Made by a program: the position numbers and the translations under genes | In this document: positions 35,477 through 42,129 of the stretch, one piece after another | Position numbering within the stretch: position 1 is the stretch's first letter | Layout: each line of letters opens with the position of its first letter | The notes under the pieces: generated by a model | What the model was told of the DNA's origin: nothing | Databases searched by the model: none | Seen by the model: only the letters and a program-made list of their open reading frames with translations | NCBI RefSeq assembly: GCF_014705615.1 | Contig: NZ_JACXJA010000005.1 | Span: forward strand, 1-64,000 | Direction: 5' to 3' | From: Paenibacillus oceani | GTDB taxonomy: Bacteria; Bacillota; Bacilli; Paenibacillales; NBRC-103111 | DNA length: 64,000 nucleotides

Positions 35477-36445
35477 TTACAGTCCAAGTCCCGCACGCGG
35501 CTCAGTCCGCATATCCTCGGGTTTAATCGTCATCAGTTCCTGACGCCCCGGCGAACTATTTTGATACTGGCCGAGCAGCCGGACCGCTTGATGACGCATC
35601 GACTTCTCCATCACATTGCGCACGTAACGGGCGTTGCTGAAGGCAGACAAGCAGTTGTTTTTCTCGGCGATCAGCATCTGCCTCAGCTTCATGATGCTTG
35701 CCGGAATAAGCGTATACTCCCGTTCCTTCCCCATTAGCTCGGCAATTTGCACCAATTGGTCGATAGAATAATCGGGGAAATCGATCGCGATTGGGAACCT
35801 CGAAGGCAATCCCGGATTTTGGGCGAGAAAAAAATCCATCTCTTCCGAATAACCGGCCAAAATGAGCACAAACTGGTTCTTGTGGTCCTCCATCGCTTTG
35901 ACCAGCGTATCGATCGCTTCTTTGCCGAAATCTTTCTCGCCGCCCCGCGCCAGACTGTACGCTTCGTCAATAAACAAAATGCCGCCCATCGCCTTCTTGA
36001 CCAAATCGCGCGTCTTAAGCGCCGTGTGTCCGATGTATTCGCCGACCAGATCGGCCCGCTCGACTTCGATCAGATGGCCTTTCTGCAGCAGTCCCATCGA
36101 CTGGAACAGCTTGGCGACAATTCGTGCGACTGTCGTCTTGCCTGTTCCCGGATTTCCTTTGAATATCATATGGTACACCTGCTGGCTGGCAGCAAGTCCC
36201 GCTTCCGCCCGGTATTGCCCGATTTGCAGCAACGCATAAATTTCGAACACCAGTTCCTTTACGTTGTCCAAACCTACCAACTGGTCCAGTTCCTTCAGCA
36301 TCTCCGCGAACGGCCCTTGTGAAGGCACCGGCTTCCCGCCGGCCGGCTGCTCCTGCTCATGGACGGCCGCAGGTTCCGGCGTTCGGAGCACGACATTGAT
36401 TTGTCTGGACGATTTGGCGGCACCGCTCACGACTCGACTGCTCAT
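35477..36445 (-). CDS. spoVK: Stage V sporulation protein K, AAA+ ATPase
   Basis: A 322-residue AAA+ ATPase, the same length as B. subtilis SpoVK. Walker A is FKGNPGTGKTT, Walker B GILFIDEAYSL, and the sensor and arginine-finger region includes LPSRFPIAIDF. SpoVK is a mother-cell protein needed for spore maturation; its exact substrate is unknown. I chose ATG 36445 with AAGAGGTG upstream; the alternative GTG at 36454 overlaps that site. A single-gene unit ending at the terminator at 35409. No clear sigma-E promoter was found. Confidence 0.93.
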   Translation of the reverse strand: MSSRVVSGAAKSSRQINVVLRTPEPAAVHEQEQPAGGKPVPSQGPFAEMLKELDQLVGLDNVKELVFEIYALLQIGQYRAEAGLAASQQVYHMIFKGNPGTGKTTVARIVAKLFQSMGLLQKGHLIEVERADLVGEYIGHTALKTRDLVKKAMGGILFIDEAYSLARGGEKDFGKEAIDTLVKAMEDHKNQFVLILAGYSEEMDFFLAQNPGLPSRFPIAIDFPDYSIDQLVQIAELMGKEREYTLIPASIMKLRQMLIAEKNNCLSAFSNARYVRNVMEKSMRHQAVRLLGQYQNSSPGRQELMTIKPEDMRTEPRAGLGL

Positions 36446-36801
36446 CGGATTCACCTCTTTCCTTCGGTGGTGCAGGCTTGGATCGATTCGCCCGTGTCGG
36501 GAAAACCAGCTTGTAACGGCCGGAATTACCCCTGCCTATAATGTACAGGATTAGAAGTTGTCCTATGATCGAAGTGCGTGTCCCCATCCAAAATTTCTTT
36601 TACATCCAAACGTGTCAACTGCATACAATAAAGAGTAGTTTTTTCGGTATTTTTTCACTTGGCCTCGCGATTCGGGTATGGTAGACTTCACGTAAAAGCG
36701 CTGCTTGCAAGGCGCGGCAGGTCATCCATTCCCGTTGAACTGCAGTTTGGCACCGGATTGGGAAGTTTGGTTTGACGGATTGAATAGCGAGGAGGATTTC
36801 C
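36446..36801. other. Divergent intergenic region between spoVK and the deacetylase gene
   Basis: About 355 bases. It holds the spoVK leader and the GAGGAGG site of the deacetylase gene. TATAAT (near 36536) and TACAAT (near 36626) boxes occur but neither has a correctly spaced -35. I see no RNA gene or repeat. Confidence 0.5.
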
Positions 36802-38088
36802 ATGAAGGAACGTCTCTTATTGTCTTTCACTCTGCTTGTTGTCGTATACACGCTCGTTCCTTGGGTGGTGACGCGAATATTCTCGATCGGCGTATTCCGC
36901 AAGGGATCGGCCGGCAACCGGATCGCGCTGACCTTCGACGACGGTCCCGACCCGAAATACACGCCTCTTCTCCTGGATCTTCTAAAAAAACACGACGTGA
37001 AAGCGACGTTTTTCGTCCTTGGCGCCAAGGCGGAGCGGCACCCCGATCTGATCGGGCGCATCCATAGGGAAGGCCACCAGATCGGCATACACAACTACAG
37101 CCACAAGTCCAATTGGCTGATGAGCCCCTGGTCGGTACGGCGGCATCAGGTGGAACGGTCGGCCGATATCGTTTCTTCGATTACGGGCTCCAAACCCGTT
37201 TATTACCGGCCGCCGTGGGGCATATTGAACGTCTTCGACTTATTTACCCTGAAATCTTATAACATCGTCTTATGGTCGGTTATGCCCAAAGACTGGCGGA
37301 GCCGGATCGCCCGCAAGAAGCTGAAGTCCAGACTGGAAACCCGAATTCGCGAAGGATCGGTCATCCTCTTGCATGACAGCGGGCAGACGTTCGGAGCTGA
37401 TCCTGACGCCCCGGCCCATATGCTGACAGCGCTGGACGAAGTGATCGCCGGAATGCTGCAGAAAGGACTGATTCCCGTGCGTGTGGACGAACTTCTTGAG
37501 GAATCGGCAGAGTACAGATTGGGGATTTTCAAGCGGGTGCTGGTCTCGATCTGGATGGGATGGGAATGGTGCTTCGTCAAACTGTTTCGTGTCAAACCGA
37601 TCGATTCGATGAACCCTCTGCTCAAAATTCGCATCCGCGAATACCAGGGCAGGCAGGCGATCGCGCTTCCTGACGGGGAACAGATTCGAAAAGGGGACCG
37701 GGTCGCTGAGCTGCATCTCGATAATTACACGCTGTACCAGCTCGGTCTTCATTCGCGCAGCCCGGTCCAGTTGGCCACCCAGTTGATCCGGCAGACGAGG
37801 CTGCTCATGCCGGAGATCGGAAAGCTCATGCTAACCGATCCGTTGTACCGGGACGTCAAAGGGCTGTACGCCATCACCATGATCCACAGAGGGTCCAGAC
37901 AGCTCGGATTCACCGTCATCGATCTGCCGAACGGACTGTTCGCCCGGGTTACCCGTACGTATTTGCGGCTCCTGCTCTATGTAGTGCATCCGAACGGCAA
38001 GGATCGTCTAAAAGAAAAAACGGCGCTGCTGGAACCGAAAATCGTCGCGATCTCCAAAAATGAATTAAAGCTCCGCTATACCGCCTGA
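36802..38088 (+). CDS. Polysaccharide deacetylase with YkoP-like C-terminal domain
   Basis: A 428-residue membrane-anchored protein: an N-terminal hydrophobic helix (residues 5-25), then a NodB/CE4 domain with TFDDGPD (44-50; metal Asp), the metal-binding His97 and His101 in HNYSHKS, RPPWG (136-140) and LLHDSG with His191. It should remove acetyl groups from an N-acetylated glycan at the cell surface. After about residue 245 comes a second domain (WCFVKLFRVKPID, RVAELHLDNYTLYQLG) that resembles B. subtilis YkoP, of unknown function. A GAGGAGG site precedes the ATG. It converges on the YdcF-like gene with one base between. Confidence 0.87.
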   Translation: MKERLLLSFTLLVVVYTLVPWVVTRIFSIGVFRKGSAGNRIALTFDDGPDPKYTPLLLDLLKKHDVKATFFVLGAKAERHPDLIGRIHREGHQIGIHNYSHKSNWLMSPWSVRRHQVERSADIVSSITGSKPVYYRPPWGILNVFDLFTLKSYNIVLWSVMPKDWRSRIARKKLKSRLETRIREGSVILLHDSGQTFGADPDAPAHMLTALDEVIAGMLQKGLIPVRVDELLEESAEYRLGIFKRVLVSIWMGWEWCFVKLFRVKPIDSMNPLLKIRIREYQGRQAIALPDGEQIRKGDRVAELHLDNYTLYQLGLHSRSPVQLATQLIRQTRLLMPEIGKLMLTDPLYRDVKGLYAITMIHRGSRQLGFTVIDLPNGLFARVTRTYLRLLLYVVHPNGKDRLKEKTALLEPKIVAISKNELKLRYTA

Positions 38089-38089
38089 A

Positions 38090-38743
38090 TCAGTCCACCG
38101 GCCGCATCAGCCATTTGTCCGCGATCCATTTCGTGTAAGCTAGCGTCTCCCTCGCTTTGTGCCAGGGCATCCACATGACGTTGGACTTCGTCAGCGAAAC
38201 TGATGCCTCCCGAATTCCGACGTAGCGGGCGATATCCATCGCCCGTGCGCCATGGTATTCATGAGTGACGATCACCGGAACGCTCCAGCCTTCCCGTTCC
38301 ATAATTCGCTTACTGAACCGGAGGTTCTCGTAAGTGCTGGTCGATTCCCCTTCCTCGTATACCGCTTCCGGCGGCACGCCGCGTTCAGTCAAATACCGCC
38401 GCATCCCTTCCGCTTCGGTAATCGTAGACCCGTTCGCACCCAGACCGCCTGAGACGATGATCCGGCTCACCTGCTTCGTTTCGTACAAGCGGTAAGCCTG
38501 ATCCAGACGTTCGCGCAGCGCCGGGCTCGGCCGGTCGTTCCACAGAGCGGCTCCAAGCACGATCGCCACATCCGCCGTCTGGACAGGAGCGCGGTTTTGA
38601 ACGTTATGGATCAGCCACTGCACATACACGACCCATAGGATTCCTATGGCGATCAGCGCCAATACGATCGTTCGGAATAGCCGGTAACGTTTGCGTTTGC
38701 GCTTTTCCCCGCTGTAGGGAACCGCGCCAGTAAGCCGGTTCAT
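38090..38743 (-). CDS. YdcF/SanA-family (DUF218) membrane protein
   Basis: A 217-residue protein with a basic N-terminus and one transmembrane helix (about residues 25-45), then a DUF218 domain: DVAIVLGAALWNDRPSPALRERLD, IIVSGGLGANG, EAEGMRRYL, ESTSTYENLRFS, VTHEYHGARA. Family members such as SanA and YdcF act at the envelope and have been linked to vancomycin sensitivity and SAM binding; no firm reaction is known. ATG 38743 has a GGGGGG site; the upstream extension has none. Confidence 0.87.
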   Translation of the reverse strand: MNRLTGAVPYSGEKRKRKRYRLFRTIVLALIAIGILWVVYVQWLIHNVQNRAPVQTADVAIVLGAALWNDRPSPALRERLDQAYRLYETKQVSRIIVSGGLGANGSTITEAEGMRRYLTERGVPPEAVYEEGESTSTYENLRFSKRIMEREGWSVPVIVTHEYHGARAMDIARYVGIREASVSLTKSNVMWMPWHKARETLAYTKWIADKWLMRPVD

Positions 38744-38802
38744 ACACTTCCCCCCTGATACATCGCCGCCCGTGTGAGTCGGCCTACTCGGATACAAGCA
38801 GA

Positions 38803-38828
38803 GAGCGCCATCACCCGTGATGGCGCTC
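38803..38828. terminator. Strong hairpin directly after the esterase gene
   Basis: GAGCGCCATCAC (38803-38814) and GTGATGGCGCTC (38817-38828) form a perfect 12-base stem with a two-base loop, immediately after the esterase stop at 38831. No T-run follows on the minus strand, so it may stabilise the 3' end or terminate inefficiently. Confidence 0.6.
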
Positions 38829-38830
38829 CT

Positions 38831-39484
38831 TCATTCGGACAAAAAATGCTCCACGGTGTTAAACAGACTTTCCGCTTCTTGGTCGAGACAGATCAAATGC
38901 TTGGATTCGGGAAAGATCCGGACCTGCTTCGGCCCGGGAATTTTGTCGGCAAGCACGAGCGCGCTATGCGGATGAATGACCGGATCTTTTCCGCTCTGGG
39001 CGATCAGCGTCGGCACCTGGATGCCTGCCCACATCGGCTTGGCCGAACGGACCACCCGCATAAATTGCAGCGTCGCATTCAGCGGCGTTTGCTTGATCTT
39101 GACGAGCCGCCGCCACTCCTGATCCCGGAACGCACCCGCCACCTCCTGCAGAAATCGCCGCGGACTTACATAGATAGCCGCTGCGTTAAGCAGGACAAGT
39201 CTGCGGACCGGATACCGGTTCGCGATGTGGGCGGCGAGGATGCCGCCCATCGAAAATCCGATCAGATCGAATTCCCCGTGCTGTCCGGCAATGATCCCCG
39301 CTTCTTTTTCTGCGGCTTCGATCCAGTCGATCCAGCTAATCCGCCGAAGCTGATCCGGATCGTCGTGACCCGGCAAGGTGGGCAGCACGCACGTATATCC
39401 GGCCGACCTCAGATGCAGGGCAAGCGGCTCCAGCTCGAACGGCCCGCCTGTAAATCCGTGAAACCCTAAGCATATTTTGTCCAT
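38831..39484 (-). CDS. Alpha/beta-hydrolase (carboxylesterase-like)
   Basis: A 217-residue alpha/beta-hydrolase of the thermostable carboxylesterase (Est30-like) size class. The oxyanion segment is GFHGFTGGPFE, the nucleophile elbow GFSMGG, the acid Asp in SGKDPVIHP and the catalytic His in ESKHLICLD. Likely substrates are short acyl esters or monoglycerides. ATG 39484 (MDKICLGF) follows GAGGAACGAG. A MITE-like repeat lies just upstream, from 39511. Confidence 0.88.
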   Translation of the reverse strand: MDKICLGFHGFTGGPFELEPLALHLRSAGYTCVLPTLPGHDDPDQLRRISWIDWIEAAEKEAGIIAGQHGEFDLIGFSMGGILAAHIANRYPVRRLVLLNAAAIYVSPRRFLQEVAGAFRDQEWRRLVKIKQTPLNATLQFMRVVRSAKPMWAGIQVPTLIAQSGKDPVIHPHSALVLADKIPGPKQVRIFPESKHLICLDQEAESLFNTVEHFLSE

Positions 39485-39510
39485 TCTCGTTCCTCGCTTG
39501 CTTATGTTCC

Positions 39511-39697
39511 TATAGAGGTTGTTCAAATAGTCCACTTTTGATCACGAAGCCGATCAGGAAGCCCGCTCGACATCGAATATGGAATTCAGCCGGAACTTCC
39601 GGTGCTCACGTAGCTTCACTATGCTCCGCTCCTCATTTCCTTGCTTCATCCCATCTTCTCGGTGCTGAAAACCGGACTTTTTGAACTCGCACTATTA
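39511..39697. mobile_element. MITE-like repeat, full copy
   Basis: A 187-base element. Its ends carry inverted repeats: GTTCAAATAGTCC (39521-39533) near the left end and GGACTTTTTGAAC (39674-39686) near the right. The outside ends read TATAGAGG and ACTATTA. It contains no coding frame. A truncated second copy follows at once. I recall similar sequences as common intergenic repeats in Paenibacillus; copy number needs a genome search. Confidence 0.72.
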
Positions 39698-39785
39698 GAG
39701 GTTGTTTCAAATAGTCCACTTTTGATCACGAAGCCAATCAGGAAGCGTGCTCGACATCGAATATGGAATTCAACTCGCACTATTA
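39694..39785. mobile_element. MITE-like repeat, internally deleted copy
   Basis: A direct repeat of the left half of the preceding copy (GAGGTTGTTTCAAATAGTCC through TCGACATCGAATATGGAATTC, few differences), joined directly to the right-end CAACTCGCACTATTA. The middle, from about 39592 to 39682 in the full copy, is missing. Its terminal TTA (39783-39785) is the stop codon of the DUF402 gene on the minus strand. Confidence 0.72.
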
Positions 39786-40328
39786 GGATTCTTCGTTAAG
39801 CTCCTGCAAATGCATATCCGCCAGCAAAAGAAGGTCAAACGAACCGTTGCGGTACTCCTCCACCACCTGATTGCATGTCTTCCAGGCCAGCTTGTAGTCG
39901 CTCTCGTTCAGCTCCCCGCGCTCCAGAGCTTCCTCCAGACGTTCCTGATGAAGCACGTACAGCTGGCCGTCCGGCAGAATGACGATATTCAGATACAAGT
40001 CGTCATACCAGGGAATGCCGGAATCGGTGACGCCCTGACATTTGCAGATGTCGACAAACCATTGTACGACGCGATCCTCCTGATCGTACATCGAGGACAA
40101 CGTGTAATGGGCGTATTCGGGAAAATGCTGCAGCCATTTGTAGCCGTCCGAGGCAATGCATATCTCTGGCTGCTCCGGGCTGTACCGCTTATACAGCGGC
40201 GATTTTACTTTCAGCATCTCACATAAGGTGACCGTACCCGAAAATCCGATCGTTCTTTTCGATACGACCGTAACTTGCTTCTCTACGATTCTCCCCCAAT
40301 CGGTTCGATCCGCGTATTTTCGAATCAA
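39783..40328 (-). CDS. DUF402 family protein
   Basis: A 181-residue protein whose middle shows the DUF402 signature: VVQWFVDICKCQGVTDSGIPWYDD followed by LYLNIVILPDG. The fold is that of FomD and related nucleotide or nucleic-acid phosphatases; the role of this member is unknown. The TTG start follows AGAGGGTGGGA. Its TAA stop comes from the end of the adjacent MITE-like repeat, so insertion may have replaced the original 3' end. Confidence 0.85.
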   Translation of the reverse strand: MIRKYADRTDWGRIVEKQVTVVSKRTIGFSGTVTLCEMLKVKSPLYKRYSPEQPEICIASDGYKWLQHFPEYAHYTLSSMYDQEDRVVQWFVDICKCQGVTDSGIPWYDDLYLNIVILPDGQLYVLHQERLEEALERGELNESDYKLAWKTCNQVVEEYRNGSFDLLLLADMHLQELNEES

Positions 40329-40412
40329 TGGAATCCCACCCTCTCCCGGGAGTTCAGGGCCGGCGCGACGTTCCCATCAGCTTCACCCGGTCCGCGCGCC
40401 GCCGTACCCGAT

Positions 40413-41066
40413 TTATTTCTCGCTGATTTCGATCGTATTGATTTTAACTTCCTTGATGGGCGAGCTCATATCGCCATCCGCGCCGAGCTTGACCGGTACT
40501 TCGGAGATTTTCGTGACGACATCCATTCCGGACGCCACTTGTCCGATGATGGTGTAATCGGGCTTCTGATTCAGATTGGAGCAGGAAGAGCCGGAACAGA
40601 TAAAAAACTGACTGCCGGCGGTGTTGCGCCCTGAATTCGCCATCGCAACGATTCCCGGCTCATACTTGCGGGTCGTCTTCAGCTCGTCCTCCAGCTTGTA
40701 GCCCGGACCGCCCCTTCCGGTTCCCGTCGGGTCGCCGGTCTGGATCATGAAGCCTTTAATGACGCGATGAAAGATGACGTTATCGTAAAACTTTTCCTTG
40801 GACAAAAAAACGAAGCTGTTTACCGTCTTGGGCGCCGTGTCGTTAAACAGACTGACGGTAATTTTGCCTTCTGTCGTGTCGATGACGGCCTCATACTTTT
40901 TATCGGATTTAATCGTCATCGGCGGCGGCGAGCTCCAGCTTTTGGCTCCTTCGGCCGCTCCTTCTCCCGCGTTGCTTGCAGGCTTCTCCCCGCATCCGGC
41001 GATCGTAAGCGCAAGCGCACCAACGATTGCCATCATTCTAAGCGGTTTAACCGGTTTACCCCACAT
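40413..41066 (-). CDS. Lipoprotein peptidyl-prolyl cis-trans isomerase (cyclophilin)
   Basis: A 217-residue cyclophilin with a lipoprotein signal (lipobox LTIAGC, Cys at about residue 25), so it is anchored outside the membrane. The cyclophilin core shows NSFVFLSKEKFYDNVIFHRVI, FMIQTGDPTGTGRGGPGY and NSGRNTAGSQFFI with the active-site residues. It should assist folding of exported proteins. ATG 41066 follows AAGGAGTGGG; the GTG three codons upstream overlaps that site. It is near, but transcribed separately from, the ABC operon. Confidence 0.93.
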   Translation of the reverse strand: MWGKPVKPLRMMAIVGALALTIAGCGEKPASNAGEGAAEGAKSWSSPPPMTIKSDKKYEAVIDTTEGKITVSLFNDTAPKTVNSFVFLSKEKFYDNVIFHRVIKGFMIQTGDPTGTGRGGPGYKLEDELKTTRKYEPGIVAMANSGRNTAGSQFFICSGSSCSNLNQKPDYTIIGQVASGMDVVTKISEVPVKLGADGDMSSPIKEVKINTIEISEK

Positions 41067-41187
41067 GTGTCCCACTCCTTGGCTTAACCTTTTCTCGCCC
41101 CAAATTATACCACTGGTGCCTAACTTGTATCAAATCGGGGATTTGCCCGCCGCCTTCTGGTACAGCCGCACAACTAGCCAAATCGTG

Positions 41188-41214
41188 AAAAAACCCCGTA
41201 CGGACGGGGTTTTA
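41188..41214 (-). terminator. Terminator of the ABC operon
   Basis: AACCCCGT (41192-41199) pairs with ACGGGGTT (41204-41211) around ACGG; a T-run follows on the minus strand, 20 bases after the ATPase stop. Confidence 0.88.
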
Positions 41215-41232
41215 ACGGTTTCGATCAGCCGG

Positions 41233-42126
41233 TCATTTGGAGACCGTCTCGTTTTGCGGCGGCAGCAGGACGATTTTCCCGTCCTCCAGCGTTACGACCA
41301 TCTTATTCGAATTTTTGACCCCGACCGCTTCCAAATAGTTAGACGGGATTTGCAGCCGTCCGGCTTTATCCAATATCGCGTATTCCACATGCGTCTCTTC
41401 CTCGACCGCCATCCCCTGCTCCAGCTCGGCCAGCTCATCCGCATAGGAGCGGCTGCGGATAAACTCCGAGGACGTTTTGCCGTCGCGGATCGCTACGACG
41501 CGATCGACCTTCTTGGCGAGCAGCGGATCATGGGTGACGATAACAACGGTCAGACCGAGTGACCGGTTCAGCTCCCGGAACAGATCCAGAATCTGGTTCG
41601 ACATCTTCGTATCGAGCGAGCCTGTCGGTTCGTCGGCGAGCAACAGACGAGGATGGTTGGCCAGTGCGATCGCGATCGCAACCCGCTGCTGTTCGCCGCC
41701 TGACAGCTGGTTCAGCTTGTTTTTGGTCCGATGCCCCAGCCCTACCGCTTCCAGCAGCTCCAGCGCTCTCAGCCGGCGTCTGCGGCCTTGCAGCAGGATC
41801 GGCAGCTCGACGTTCTCCAGTGCCGTCAGATAGGGGATCAAGTTCCGGGCGTTGTTTTGCCAGACGAAACCTACCGTCTCGCGTTTGTATTTGACGATGT
41901 CCTTCTCGGTAAATTTCAACAGATCTTTGCCGTCGACGACAAGATTGCCCGCGGACGGGCGGTCGAGACCGCCCAGCATATTAAGCAGCGTCGATTTCCC
42001 GCTTCCGCTGTTGCCGATAATCGCCATCAGCTCGCCGGGCTCGACATGCAGATCGAGACCTTGCAAGGCGACGACTTCCAGATCGGCCACCTTGAATATT
42101 TTGACCAGATTCTCGCAATGAATCAT
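41233..42126 (-). CDS. ABC transporter ATPase with AbrB-like C-terminal domain
   Basis: A 297-residue MacB/LolD-type ATPase: Walker A GNSGSGKST, Q-loop WQNN, signature LSGGEQQR, Walker B LLLADEPTGSLD and H-loop THD. After about residue 245 an extra tail (YAILDKAGRLQIPSNYLEAVGV through VTLEDGKIVLLPP) resembles an AbrB/SpoVT swapped-hairpin half, unusual for this family. The tail could mediate dimerisation or regulation; it is short for a DNA-binding role on its own. GGAGG lies before the ATG, inside the end of the permease gene. Last gene of the operon. Confidence 0.9.
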   Translation of the reverse strand: MIHCENLVKIFKVADLEVVALQGLDLHVEPGELMAIIGNSGSGKSTLLNMLGGLDRPSAGNLVVDGKDLLKFTEKDIVKYKRETVGFVWQNNARNLIPYLTALENVELPILLQGRRRRLRALELLEAVGLGHRTKNKLNQLSGGEQQRVAIAIALANHPRLLLADEPTGSLDTKMSNQILDLFRELNRSLGLTVVIVTHDPLLAKKVDRVVAIRDGKTSSEFIRSRSYADELAELEQGMAVEEETHVEYAILDKAGRLQIPSNYLEAVGVKNSNKMVVTLEDGKIVLLPPQNETVSK

Positions 42127-42129
42127 CGA

